A DNA stretch of 25,292 nt from an uncultured Collinsella sp. (GCA_902491765.1 CABUIY010000024.1:1-25292), one strand, 5' to 3'. Shown: positions 1 through 7,770, numbered from the stretch's first letter. Translations and numbers: made by a program. The notes: generated by a model not told the origin, from the sequence alone.

Positions 1-56
1 ATGGCCACCGGACCCATCGAAACACATCTCCACCGTTCCTTCAACTGGGAAAACGG

Positions 57-89
57 CGCCCCCGGACCCCAGGAGGGGCCGCGGGGGCG
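57..89. repeat. GC-rich hairpin in gene-free left edge
   Basis: CGCCCCCG (57-64) and CGGGGGCG (82-89) are perfect inverted arms, with CCCC/GGGG pairing inside and an AGGA loop. No T-run follows on either strand, so this is a strong hairpin but not a textbook terminator. The rest of 1-203 shows no gene I can support; the plus-strand ORF covering it has no recognisable domain and no ribosome-binding site in view. Confidence 0.5.
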
Positions 90-187
90 TTCGGCTAACT
101 GCGGGAATGGCCTATTTGCTCAATGTGTTCGGCTGAGATCGGAAATCAACCCATTACCGATGAAACCGGTTGCCAGTTGCCGGCTCA

Positions 188-205
188 GTCCCTTTGTCAC
201 ATTCT
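188..205. repeat. Half copy of the AAAGGGAC palindrome at the M20 stop codon
   Basis: These 18 bases (GTCCCTTTGTCACATTCT) are identical to the right half of the palindrome at 12792-12822 plus its flank. The left half is missing. The repeat includes two bases of the TAG stop codon (204-206) of the M20 peptidase gene, so the gene end and the repeat end coincide. Confidence 0.75.
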
Positions 206-1619
206 AGAGCGTGTGGAGCAGGGCGATGAGGAAGCGGATGCCTTGGAGGTAGGCGCGGCGGGTGATGCGCTCGTTGGTGCCGTGGACGCCGCGATCACAC
301 TCGTCGTCATCAACCACAAAGGCCGAGAAGCGAATGCACTCAGGGCAAATGTGCTGGTAGTTGGCAGCGTCGGTCGCACCGATCACGGTCGAGGGCACAA
401 TTGCCACTGGCTCGAATGATCCATTTTCCTCCGTCCCCTTTGGATCACGGAAATAGCGGGCGGCGATGGAGCGAACCGCCTCGAGGCCGGGGCCACCGAT
501 GCGCGGGGACGGCGAGGGTTCGGAGCTGCCGGGGCCTAGCTCCACTTCGACACGACCGGCAAGGTCCGCCCCGGCAACCGCCTCACGGCAGCGCGCCACA
601 ACGTCGGCCACGCTCGTGCCCTCGAGCATACGGAAGTTGATGTTGGCCCACATATCCTGCGGCATTACGTTGGCGCCGGTGCTGCCACCCTCGATCTGCG
701 TGGGTGCGCAGGTGGTCGTCACCAGCGGATAGAGCTTCTTGCTGGCGAGGCAATCGCGGACAATGGCGCCCCCGTTGGCGGCAATTTCATCCGCCGCGTA
801 GAGCCCCAGCTCGACGAGCTGGGCGGCAAGCAAATCGGTCACGCGCGTCGGCCACTCGATATCGCAGATTGCGGTGATGGCACGGCTGAGCACCTCGAGC
901 GACGTGCCGCCGTAGGGGTTAGAAGAATGTCCACCCTCACTCTTCGTCTTGAGCACGATATCGGCATAGCCCTTCTCCGCGAGGTCGGCGTGCATGAGCC
1001 AACCCTCGCCCGCGCTGTACTCGGCATCCGAAACGATGCGGTAGTCGCCCTCGTCGATCAGGAACTCGAGCTCAACACCGCGCTCCTCGAGCGCGCGGCC
1101 GATGGCGCCTGCGCCGTACTGCGTCGTCTCCTCGTCCTGGCCAAAGGCCAGGAGCAGCGTGCGCTCATGCTCCCAACCGTGCGCGAGCGCATACTCGACA
1201 GCCTCGAGAATGCCTGCGACCTGGTCCTTCATGTCGATCGCTCCACGGCCCCAGATGTAGGTGTCGTCCACGTGCCCGCTAAAGGGGTCGTGCGTCCAGT
1301 CGGCCTCGGTACCCGGCACCACGGGAACCACATCCATGTGGCCCATGAGCATAATGGGCTTGAGGTCAGGGTCGGAACCGCTAAGCGTCACCAATAGCGA
1401 GTGGTCGATCAGCTCGACCTCGCCCGCCGCGAACACGCGCGGCCACGCCTGCTGCATATAGGCGCGCAGGTCGTCGAAGGGCCGCCAGTCCACCGCCTCG
1501 GCATCCATGCTCGAGATGGTCGGAAACGACAGCACGCGGCCCAGGCGCTCGCACGCACCAGCTTCGTCCAAATCGGCAAAATCATCCTCATGCGCAAAGA
1601 AGCGCCAAACCTCGGCCAT
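204..1619 (-). CDS. M20 family metallopeptidase, carboxypeptidase S / PM20D1-like
   Basis: This is a 471-residue zinc-dependent amidohydrolase of the M20 family. I chose the ATG at 1619 because AAAGGA lies 5 bases upstream; the longer ORF has no such site. Visible motifs are GHMDVVP (metal ligands H94 and D96), GRGAIDMKD (bridging D129), DEE at 162-164 (catalytic and metal Glu) and LIDEG around 187-191, followed by the lid/dimerisation domain with EGGHSS. The DWTHDPFSG segment and overall layout resemble carboxypeptidase S and PM20D1 more than ArgE or DapE; this is from memory of the families. PM20D1 members hydrolyse N-acyl amino acids and carboxypeptidase S hydrolyses peptides. It is the last gene of the amino-acid ABC importer operon, 72 bases after the ATPase gene, so it probably releases amino acids from an imported conjugate or dipeptide. 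It has no signal peptide, so it should act in the cytoplasm. Confidence 0.88.
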   Translation of the reverse strand: MAEVWRFFAHEDDFADLDEAGACERLGRVLSFPTISSMDAEAVDWRPFDDLRAYMQQAWPRVFAAGEVELIDHSLLVTLSGSDPDLKPIMLMGHMDVVPVVPGTEADWTHDPFSGHVDDTYIWGRGAIDMKDQVAGILEAVEYALAHGWEHERTLLLAFGQDEETTQYGAGAIGRALEERGVELEFLIDEGDYRIVSDAEYSAGEGWLMHADLAEKGYADIVLKTKSEGGHSSNPYGGTSLEVLSRAITAICDIEWPTRVTDLLAAQLVELGLYAADEIAANGGAIVRDCLASKKLYPLVTTTCAPTQIEGGSTGANVMPQDMWANINFRMLEGTSVADVVARCREAVAGADLAGRVEVELGPGSSEPSPSPRIGGPGLEAVRSIAARYFRDPKGTEENGSFEPVAIVPSTVIGATDAANYQHICPECIRFSAFVVDDDECDRGVHGTNERITRRAYLQGIRFLIALLHTL

Positions 1620-1691
1620 GACATCCTTTCGATTGTGATGACGAGGGCCGCCCCACCGGAGCGGCCCTGCCACATAAGCGTTTGCGGTCGG

Positions 1692-2477
1692 TTATTTGTC
1701 CTCGAGATAGCGCGAGAGGAACTCGCGGGTGCGCTGGTGTTTGGGGTTGCCAAAGAGCTCGGCCGGCGCGGCGTCCTCGAGCACCACGCCCTTATCCATA
1801 AAGACCACGCGGTCGGACACGGTTCGGGCAAAGGCCATCTCGTGCGTGACGACGACCATGGTCATGCCGTCGGCCGCGAGCTTGCGCATGACCTCGAGCA
1901 CCTCGCCCACGATCTCGGGATCGAGTGCCGAAGTCGGCTCGTCGAACAGCATGATCTGCGGATTCATGCACAGGGCGCGTGCGATGGCTACGCGCTGTTT
2001 TTGACCACCGGACAGGCGGCCCACGGCGGCGTGCGCGAACTTTTCGAGTCCCACGCTCGTCAGATGCTCCATCGCAATTTTTTCAGCCTCGGCCTTGCTC
2101 ATCTTTTTGAGCATGACGGGCGCAAGCGTGCAGTTGTCGAGCACGTCCATGTTGTTGAACAGGTTAAAGCCCTGAAACACCATGCCGATGTCCTCGCGCA
2201 GCTTGTTGATGTTACAGCGCTCGGCCGTGAGGTCCTGGCCGTGGAACCAGATATGGCCCGCGTCCGGAGTCTCGAGCAGGTTGAGGCAGCGCAGGAAAGT
2301 CGACTTGCCCGAGCCCGAGGCGCCGATAATGGTGACGACCTCGCCGGGGTTAACGGACAGGTCGATGCCCTTGAGCACCTCGAGCGAACCGAAGCTCTTG
2401 CGCAGGCCCTCGACGCGGATGAGCGGCTCATTGGTCTGAACGGCGGCCGCAACGCCGGTAGTGGCGGTATCTGCCAT
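1692..2477 (-). CDS. Polar amino-acid ABC transporter, ATP-binding protein
   Basis: This 261-residue cytoplasmic ATPase energises the importer encoded just upstream. The start is the ATG at 2477, with GAGGAG about 6 bases upstream. Motifs in order are Walker A GASGSGKST (52-60), Q-loop Q102 in MVFQGFNLF, signature LSGGQKQR (155-162), Walker B IMLFDE (175-180) and the switch His in VVTHEM (H212). The FQGFNLFNNM and SALDPE segments are typical of the GlnQ/HisP/ArtP (PAAT) group. The first 18 residues are a low-complexity extension rich in Ala and Thr. The gene lies 22 bases after the permease stop and clearly belongs to the same transcript. The substrate cannot be told from the ATPase. Confidence 0.95.
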   Translation of the reverse strand: MADTATTGVAAAVQTNEPLIRVEGLRKSFGSLEVLKGIDLSVNPGEVVTIIGASGSGKSTFLRCLNLLETPDAGHIWFHGQDLTAERCNINKLREDIGMVFQGFNLFNNMDVLDNCTLAPVMLKKMSKAEAEKIAMEHLTSVGLEKFAHAAVGRLSGGQKQRVAIARALCMNPQIMLFDEPTSALDPEIVGEVLEVMRKLAADGMTMVVVTHEMAFARTVSDRVVFMDKGVVLEDAAPAELFGNPKHQRTREFLSRYLEDK

Positions 2478-2499
2478 GATGATTCTCCTCGTCTTAAGC

Positions 2500-3648
2500 C
2501 TAGTTAGAGCTGGGCAGCGTGGCCGGAGCCTCGGCACCGAGCTTTTTGCCAAAGGCTTCGAGCAGGCGGCTCGCCACGAGCGTCAGGATCAGGTAGACCA
2601 CGAGCGCCACGCAGTAGACCTCCATCTGGCGGTAGTACACGCCGGCGACCGTGGTAGTAGCGTACATAAGGTCGAACACGCCGATGACCGAGAGCACCGA
2701 CGAATCCTTGATGTTGATGATGAGCTCGTTGGTGAGCGCCGGAATCGCATTTTTAATGCCCTGGGGGAACACGACTTTGCGCATGGCCTGCCACTGCGAC
2801 AGGCCCAGCGATCGCGCCGCCTCGGCTTGGCCGGGATCGATGGACTCGATGCCGCCGCGCAGGACCTCCATCATGTAGGCGGTGGAGTTGAGCGAGATGG
2901 TGACGAGGCCGGCGGTGAAGGTGCTCCAGATCTGGTTGGCCTGGGCGGTCTCGAAGCCCATGCCGCGCAAAACGGTGAAGCCCGCGTAATAGATGAGTAG
3001 GCCCTGGACCATCATGGGCGTACCGCGCACGATGGTGGAATAGATGGTCGCAAAGCCGCGGCCGATACTCTTAAAGAAGCGCACCAGGTCGTTGTCCACG
3101 CGGTCGAAGGTCTGAATACGCAGGAACACAAAGAGCAGCGCCAGGAAGAATGCGATGACCGTGCCGAAGGTGGCAAGCGCGATGGTGATCTCGATACCGC
3201 GAATGAAGAAGTCTCCGCTCTTGTAGGTCATGTAGACCAGGCTCGACAAAAAGTCGCTGGGGTTGGAATCCGAGACAATGCTCACCTGCACCAGATCGAT
3301 AAACGACATGACGCAGCGGTCCGCGAAAAAGATCGCTGCGATGGCGACCACAACATAGCTACCCAGGCGCGCGCCGCGGCGGAAACGCTCGGAGGCGAAC
3401 AGCGACTTTACGCGATAGTCGCTCCAGTGCATAAGCTTGGTGACCAGCGCCGCCGCCGACACGACAATCCAGGCCCAAAGAATCGCCCAAAGGCAATCCT
3501 GGAAGATACCGGTGGGGGCCAAGAAGCTCAGCGGCGTGGGGTTGCGCTGGCTAAACGCCAGGCCGAGCGCCGCGATAACGCTCGTGCCCAGGTATACATA
3601 ACGGTGGTCGGCCTTGATAAAGGAGGCCAGGCGATTGATGGTTTTCAT
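2500..3648 (-). CDS. Polar amino-acid ABC transporter permease with extended N-terminus
   Basis: This is a 382-residue membrane protein of the His/Glu/Gln/Arg/opine permease family. The ATG at 3648 has GGGAGGC just upstream. The permease core begins near residue 145 (GDFFIRGIEITIALATFG), contains the EAA-loop EAARSLGLSQWQ at 276-287 that docks on the ATPase, and ends with NIKDSSVLSVIG and a last membrane helix near 345-362. Ordinary members are about 220 residues. Here roughly 145 extra N-terminal residues carry about three more predicted membrane segments (about 17-32, 53-72 and 96-112) before the core. It probably forms a homodimer, because no second permease gene is present. It sits 9 bases after the binding-protein stop codon. 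The substrate is inferred to be a polar amino acid or related compound. Confidence 0.93.
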   Translation of the reverse strand: MKTINRLASFIKADHRYVYLGTSVIAALGLAFSQRNPTPLSFLAPTGIFQDCLWAILWAWIVVSAAALVTKLMHWSDYRVKSLFASERFRRGARLGSYVVVAIAAIFFADRCVMSFIDLVQVSIVSDSNPSDFLSSLVYMTYKSGDFFIRGIEITIALATFGTVIAFFLALLFVFLRIQTFDRVDNDLVRFFKSIGRGFATIYSTIVRGTPMMVQGLLIYYAGFTVLRGMGFETAQANQIWSTFTAGLVTISLNSTAYMMEVLRGGIESIDPGQAEAARSLGLSQWQAMRKVVFPQGIKNAIPALTNELIINIKDSSVLSVIGVFDLMYATTTVAGVYYRQMEVYCVALVVYLILTLVASRLLEAFGKKLGAEAPATLPSSN

Positions 3649-3657
3649 GCTGCCTCC

Positions 3658-4584
3658 CTATGCCGGCTGACGGTCGAGGCACGCGTCCCACATTTGGTCG
3701 CGCTCCTCTTGGCTAATGCCCTTGAGTGTCTTGTCGATGAGCTTAAGCAGCTTGTCCGAGCCCTTGCGGCAGCCGACGTTTGCCGTGACTTCCTGCTTAA
3801 AGCCCTCGCCCTCGGCAAATCGAATCGGCACGATACCCGGGTTTTGGGCCATATAGCCCTTCTCGTTCTCGGTATTGTAGGTCACGGCGTCGCAGGTGCC
3901 CTGCAGCAGGTTCGAAAACACCGTGGGGACCGAATCGACCGGGTTCTTGTGGACAACGCCCGGGATCTCGTCGATGACGGTGTCGAGCATGGTGTCCTTT
4001 TGGCCGAGGACCGTTGCGCCGCTAAAGTCGCTGAGCTTGGTCGCATTTTGGTAGGGCGAGCCCTCTTTTACGAACAGGCCAAAGTAGCCAATGAAGTACG
4101 GGTCGGAAAAGCCGACGGACTCCTCGCGCTCGGGCGTGGCGCTCATGCCGGCAATGATGAGGTCGATCTGGCCGTTGTTGAGCGAATCGATAAGACCCGA
4201 GAAGCTCTGCTTGACGGCAACGGGCTCGCCACCGAGGGCCTTGCAGACGATCTTGGCGATCTGCACGTCGTAACCATCGGCATAGGCGCCCTGCACGTTG
4301 TCGATGGGGATAGTGTACTTGCTGGCTTCGGAGACCTGCCAGTTGTACGGGGCGTAGGCCGCCTCCATGCCGATGCGGATCTTGTCCTTGCCGATCACGG
4401 AATCGGACAGGTCGTCGCGACCGCCGCCCGTCGTGGGCTGAACTACTTCCAGCGTGGAGGGGCGCTGGCAACCGGCAAGTGCGCCGGCGACGACAGTAGC
4501 GCTCGCAGCGAGAGCGCTACCCAAGAAGATGCGACGGCTGCACACCGGCTGTGGATGCGCGTCGCGCTGATGGGGAGAATGCAT
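3658..4584 (-). CDS. Amino-acid ABC transporter substrate-binding lipoprotein (Tat-type signal)
   Basis: This is a 308-residue solute-binding protein of the SBP_bac_3 (PAAT) family. The start is the ATG at 4584, preceded by GGAAGG; the longer ORF start lacks a site. The N-terminus has a twin-arginine motif SRRIFLG (16-22), a hydrophobic stretch and a lipobox LAGC ending at C39, so it is probably a Tat-exported lipoprotein anchored outside the cell membrane. The mature part has the family blocks IRIGMEAAYAPYNW, GYDVQIAKIVCKALG and LIIAGMSATPEREESVGFSDPYF. It is the first gene of a four-gene operon with permease, ATPase and M20 peptidase. The ligand is probably a polar amino acid or derivative; this is inference from the family. 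Confidence 0.94.
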   Translation of the reverse strand: MHSPHQRDAHPQPVCSRRIFLGSALAASATVVAGALAGCQRPSTLEVVQPTTGGGRDDLSDSVIGKDKIRIGMEAAYAPYNWQVSEASKYTIPIDNVQGAYADGYDVQIAKIVCKALGGEPVAVKQSFSGLIDSLNNGQIDLIIAGMSATPEREESVGFSDPYFIGYFGLFVKEGSPYQNATKLSDFSGATVLGQKDTMLDTVIDEIPGVVHKNPVDSVPTVFSNLLQGTCDAVTYNTENEKGYMAQNPGIVPIRFAEGEGFKQEVTANVGCRKGSDKLLKLIDKTLKGISQEERDQMWDACLDRQPA

Positions 4585-4726
4585 AATCTGCCTTCCCTGT
4601 TGAATCGTATGCTGACGACTTAACAGGATATACGCCAGCGACCAGCAGTGCAGCACAAGCTCGAAAAATTAATAGACACATGGTAGTCATTGGGGACGTC
4701 GATGTTTTGGCAATGCCGGCGAGCGA

Positions 4727-4817
4727 CGTCCAGAGCGAACAAGTGGCATGAAAAAGGCAAGGCATGACCAGAAGGTCTATGCCTTGCCTTTTGAATGACA
4801 AATTATCGCTCTGGACG
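4727..4817. repeat. 12-bp inverted repeat nested around a terminator hairpin
   Basis: CGTCCAGAGCGA (4727-4738) and TCGCTCTGGACG (4806-4817) are perfect inverted copies flanking the terminator stem at 4752-4792. The stretch 4585-4847 otherwise holds no gene I can support. It must contain the promoter of the ABC importer operon, but I could not pick a convincing -35/-10 pair. Confidence 0.7.
4752..4792 (-). terminator. Rho-independent terminator after the aldose epimerase gene
   Basis: A perfect 14-bp stem (4752-4765 with 4779-4792, core AAGGCAAGGCAT) encloses a smaller GACC/GGTC stem. On the minus strand it runs into a T-rich tail (CCTTTTTC). It lies 56 bases beyond the stop of the epimerase gene and is nearly symmetrical, so it could work in both directions. 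Confidence 0.85.
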
Positions 4818-4847
4818 GCACGCAGCATCGACCGAGCGGCGGAACCT

Positions 4848-5741
4848 CTAGAGCAAGGTGACGCTAAAGCTGCGTTTATCGGTAGCGCCGGGGGCCAAGG
4901 TGATGGTGTTGACCTTGTGCTCAAAGACGTCGTCCTCGGTGGACATGGTGGTGTGACCGGTCCAAGGCTCGAGCGCCACAAACGGGGCGTCGTTGGCGGC
5001 AGACCACACGCCGATGTACTTAAAGCCCTCAAAGTCGATCTTGACGCCGTGGCCCGACTTGCGGCCGCGCAGCGTGAGCGTGGAGCCCGGGGTATCGGTG
5101 AACATGATGGCGTCGTTATCGAAGCTGCGGTGCGTGATGGGCAGCACGTCCGAGTTATCGGGAGCCTTGTAGCTGTCCTCGAACGTCATGAGGCCATCGG
5201 GCGTGATGATGGGGGCCTCGTTGGTCCAAGCCTCGGTAAATGCCAGCTCGTAATCCTCGAACGCCTCGTCCTCGGCACCGGGAGCAGGTACGTTAAATGC
5301 GGGGTGGCCGCCCACCGAGAACGGCAGGTCCACGTCGCCGGTATTGGTGACGGCAAAGGTCTGGGTAAGTGTGGCGTCACCAGTCAGGGCATAGGTCATG
5401 TTGAGCTTAAAGTGGAACGGAAAGGCCTTGAGCGACTCGAGCGTGTCGGTGATCTCGTACGTTACCGAGGAGCCGTCCTCCGAAACCTCGACCAGCTTGT
5501 GCTCGACGATGCGCGCGAGGCCGTGGCGCGGCATCTCGCAGGTGCCAGCCGCAGACGTCGCCGTGTTGTTGCGCAGCGAGCCCACAATGGGGAACAGGAT
5601 GGGCGCATGCTTGCCCCAAAAGGCGGGGTCGCCCTGCCACAGATACTCGTTGCCGTTGAGGGCAAGGCTCGTGAGCTGGGCGCCCATGGAATCGATGGCC
5701 GCGGTGAGGCTGCCGCGCTTGATGGTAGTGACGGTAGACAT
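4848..5741 (-). CDS. Aldose 1-epimerase family protein (LacX-like)
   Basis: This is a 297-residue predicted sugar mutarotase-fold protein. The start is the ATG at 5741, with GGAGGAAG about 4 bases upstream; the ATG eight codons earlier overlaps this site and was rejected. Family marks are the N-terminal SMGAQLTSL and EYLWQGDPAFWGKHAPILFPIVG, RHGLAR, and FSVGGHPAFNVP, where the His is an expected active-site residue. These point to the LacX branch of the galactose-mutarotase superfamily, whose members interconvert anomers of aldoses or phosphosugars; the actual substrate is unknown. There is no signal peptide, so it should be cytoplasmic. It stands alone between a terminator downstream and the unknown gene upstream, and it has an operator-like inverted repeat in front of it. 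Confidence 0.88.
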   Translation of the reverse strand: MSTVTTIKRGSLTAAIDSMGAQLTSLALNGNEYLWQGDPAFWGKHAPILFPIVGSLRNNTATSAAGTCEMPRHGLARIVEHKLVEVSEDGSSVTYEITDTLESLKAFPFHFKLNMTYALTGDATLTQTFAVTNTGDVDLPFSVGGHPAFNVPAPGAEDEAFEDYELAFTEAWTNEAPIITPDGLMTFEDSYKAPDNSDVLPITHRSFDNDAIMFTDTPGSTLTLRGRKSGHGVKIDFEGFKYIGVWSAANDAPFVALEPWTGHTTMSTEDDVFEHKVNTITLAPGATDKRSFSVTLL

Positions 5742-5761
5742 GCTACTTCCTCCAAAAGTAA

Positions 5762-5784
5762 ACAATAGTGTCGAGGGCTATTGT
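5762..5784. promoter_or_regulatory. Operator-like inverted repeat upstream of the aldose epimerase
   Basis: ACAATAG (5762-5768) and CTATTGT (5778-5784) are perfect 7-base inverted arms with a 9-base spacer, 20 bases before the epimerase start codon and just upstream of its ribosome-binding site. The position and symmetry suit a repressor site, but no clear -35/-10 pair was identified. Confidence 0.4.
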
Positions 5785-5820
5785 CCCACTCTTGGCGGCG
5801 GGGTTGAGCGACAGGCGCAG

Positions 5821-6690
5821 TTATTGAGCAATAGCGTAAAGGTCAAACCCGCCCTGCGGAGTGCTATCGACCGTATCGGGCGCCTGCGAGTTAAAGCTCA
5901 CGGGAACCATGCGCTTTGAGGCGCGGAAGCGCGTGCCGTCGGTGGCGACGGGCGGTTCGTCGACGGTGAGCTCGTAGTCGCCGGGCTTGAGCTCGATGCC
6001 GTCACCAGCGGAATTGACGTATTGATACTCGTCAATCGTCTGCCCTTTGAGCGTACGCCCCACGATGTGGATGAGCATTTGGCTGTCGCCACGCGCGGTG
6101 TCCCACATCGCGCCGTCCTTGACCTCGACCGACACATGTACCGAGCGCGTGCGGCTGAGCGATTGCTCGACAGACATCTCGACCTTGGCGGCGTCTTGAC
6201 GCTGCTGCTCGACATGGCTCCAAACGCTACCGATTGCCGAGCAGGCGATAACGCCGGCCATGAAGGCGATGAGGATGGGGCCGAGCGGAGAACGGCGGCC
6301 CGCGTCTTCCTCACGAGCCAGGTCGGGGCGATGTGTGGGCGCAGGCGCCTGGGCGCCTTGCGCGGGCACGTCGAGAATGCTGAAGGATGCCGTGCTGTCG
6401 GGGTCGATGGTGTGACGCGGCTGCGGGGTCTTTGCCGGCGAGATCGACATGTCGGCTGGCTCGCCGAGCGTGGCCGTAGCGTCGGCCTTAGCCTCATCGG
6501 CCTCGGCTTGGGCCCAAGCCTGCTCAAAGGTCAGGGGCTCGGCGGCATCGGAGGCGGCATCAGGCTCGACAGCGGCATCGTTGCCGGTCTCGTCCTCGTC
6601 GCTCGACACGTCACGCGACGCGGGCTCGTCCCACTCCTCGTCCGGAGCCTCGCCCTCGCTATACCACCATTCAAAGTTATCGATATCCAT
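5821..6690 (-). CDS. Acidic single-pass membrane protein of unknown function
   Basis: I do not recognise this 289-residue protein. The ATG at 6690 follows a weak GGGGCG site. Residues 1-80 are strongly acidic and low in complexity (runs such as DEEWDEP and SSDEDETGNDAA), followed by a Pro/Ala-rich linker. A single membrane segment spans about 136-157 (LGPILIAFMAGVIACSAIGS), preceded by RR, which suggests a cytoplasmic N-terminus and an extracellular C-terminus. The external part, about 160-289, contains VHVSVEVKDGAMWDTARG and GIELKPGDYELTVDEPPVATDGT. This looks like a small beta-sandwich similar in style to carboxypeptidase-regulatory or PEGA-like domains, but that is only an impression. It follows the MerR gene in the same direction with a 67-base gap. 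Confidence 0.75.
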   Translation of the reverse strand: MDIDNFEWWYSEGEAPDEEWDEPASRDVSSDEDETGNDAAVEPDAASDAAEPLTFEQAWAQAEADEAKADATATLGEPADMSISPAKTPQPRHTIDPDSTASFSILDVPAQGAQAPAPTHRPDLAREEDAGRRSPLGPILIAFMAGVIACSAIGSVWSHVEQQRQDAAKVEMSVEQSLSRTRSVHVSVEVKDGAMWDTARGDSQMLIHIVGRTLKGQTIDEYQYVNSAGDGIELKPGDYELTVDEPPVATDGTRFRASKRMVPVSFNSQAPDTVDSTPQGGFDLYAIAQ

Positions 6691-6757
6691 ACGGGGCGCC
6701 CCTTAGGCCTCGCAAATAAACACTTGCTAGCCTTATACCCCCAGACGGCACCGAAGC

Positions 6758-7738
6758 TCACCCGCGCCGGACACAAAAACCGTCACAACATTCGACGCTT
6801 TTCCTCGATTTCGAGATTTTCATCGAATGTTGTGATGGTTTGGATGCGACAAAGGGACTGTCCCTTTGTCGCATCTGGAGGGTAACGGGGATTTGGATGC
6901 AGCAAAAGTCCTCTTGGTGGGACTCGTCGTAGCTCGTGGTATCGAGGTAGCAAAAGTCGAAAGCGTTGCCAACGGGCTGGAGCGCGTGCTCGTCCATGCA
7001 GGCAACGATGGCGCGGATGCCCTCGGGCTCGTACGGCATACCCCAGCGGCTCATGCACAGGTATGTGCCCTCGGGCAGCACTTCGATGCCGATCTCTGCC
7101 AGCTCGGCGGGATCGCTCGGCAGCAGTTCCTCGACACCGCGCGGCAGCACGGCAAAGGAGCCCGCGCCGGCGATAGGGTCGTCGGAATGCAGCGCCTCAC
7201 GACGCAGCATGGCACCCCAGCCGCGCATAGGGCGCGTGCCCGTCAACGCACGCATGCGCAGGATGGCCCGCATGAGCGTGGGGTGAAGCATCGAGCGGCC
7301 GCGCTCGATATCGCCTGGAAACTCCTCAAAGACCACGAAGCGGCGCTCGAACTGCTTGAGCTCCGGCTTGCCCTCGCGCTCGCGCCAGTAAACTGCCTCG
7401 TCGTAAAAGCTCAGACGCTCCTGCACGCTCGCACGCTCGGCTTTGAGCCCGGCAATCTGCTCGTCGAGCGCCTGCACCCGCGAGCGCAGGTGGTCGGTCA
7501 TCTCGCTAATGTCGAACGTCGAGGCTAGGCGGTCGATCTCATCGAGTTCGAGCCCTAGGTCGCGCAGCATGCAGATCAGACGCATGAGCGGGATCTGCGT
7601 GGGCGAATAGAAACGGTAGCCTTTTTCGTTAACCACGGCGGGCTTAAACAGGCCGATCTTGTCGTAGTAGATGAGCGTTTGGCGCGAAACGTTAAACAAA
7701 CTCGCCATCTCGCTAATCGCATACATGCCCGTCTGCAT
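6758..7738 (-). CDS. MerR-family transcriptional regulator with repeat-derived C-terminal tail
   Basis: This is a 326-residue DNA-binding protein. The start is the ATG at 7738, with GGGAGGA 4 bases upstream. Residues about 5-72 form the MerR winged helix (YAISEMASLFNVSRQTLIYY, then KGYRFYSPTQI), followed by a coiled coil about 80-115 (SRVQALDEQIAGLKAERAS) and a ligand-binding-like C-terminal domain with conserved-looking aromatic and Cys residues. Codons 289-326 lie inside an interspersed repeat (6777-6875), so the tail MRQRDSPFVAS... is repeat sequence. The natural end was probably close to CIQIPVTLQ. The gene is downstream of ubiX in the same direction and may control the decarboxylation genes; that is inference from position. 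A hairpin between ubiX and this gene may separate their transcripts. Confidence 0.88.
   Translation of the reverse strand: MQTGMYAISEMASLFNVSRQTLIYYDKIGLFKPAVVNEKGYRFYSPTQIPLMRLICMLRDLGLELDEIDRLASTFDISEMTDHLRSRVQALDEQIAGLKAERASVQERLSFYDEAVYWREREGKPELKQFERRFVVFEEFPGDIERGRSMLHPTLMRAILRMRALTGTRPMRGWGAMLRREALHSDDPIAGAGSFAVLPRGVEELLPSDPAELAEIGIEVLPEGTYLCMSRWGMPYEPEGIRAIVACMDEHALQPVGNAFDFCYLDTTSYDESHQEDFCCIQIPVTLQMRQRDSPFVASKPSQHSMKISKSRKSVECCDGFCVRRG
6777..6875 (-). repeat. Interspersed hairpin repeat, copy 1 (long stem plus AAAGGGAC palindrome)
   Basis: It has two parts. Inverted arms of 19 bases (6777-6795 and 6823-6841, core CACAACATTCGA, one wobble-type mismatch) surround a small CTCGA/TCGAG hairpin. 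Next to it is a perfect 33-base palindrome at 6843-6875 (arms GATGCGACAAAGGGAC, centre T at 6859). On the minus strand the long stem ends in GGTTTTTG, so it resembles an intrinsic terminator. It lies inside the MerR reading frame. Confidence 0.9.
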
Positions 7739-7770
7739 AGGTCCTCCCGACACATCCTTTTTGCGCACAA

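Noticed and set aside
1..207. Plus-strand ORF of 68 codons at the window start
   Set aside because: It has no recognisable domain, overlaps a GC-rich hairpin and runs into the end of the real minus-strand M20 gene.
1401..2507. Long plus-strand ORF (368 codons) opposite the M20 and ABC ATPase genes
   Set aside because: This antisense shadow covers two strongly supported genes with clear motifs; such open frames are common opposite genes in high-GC DNA.
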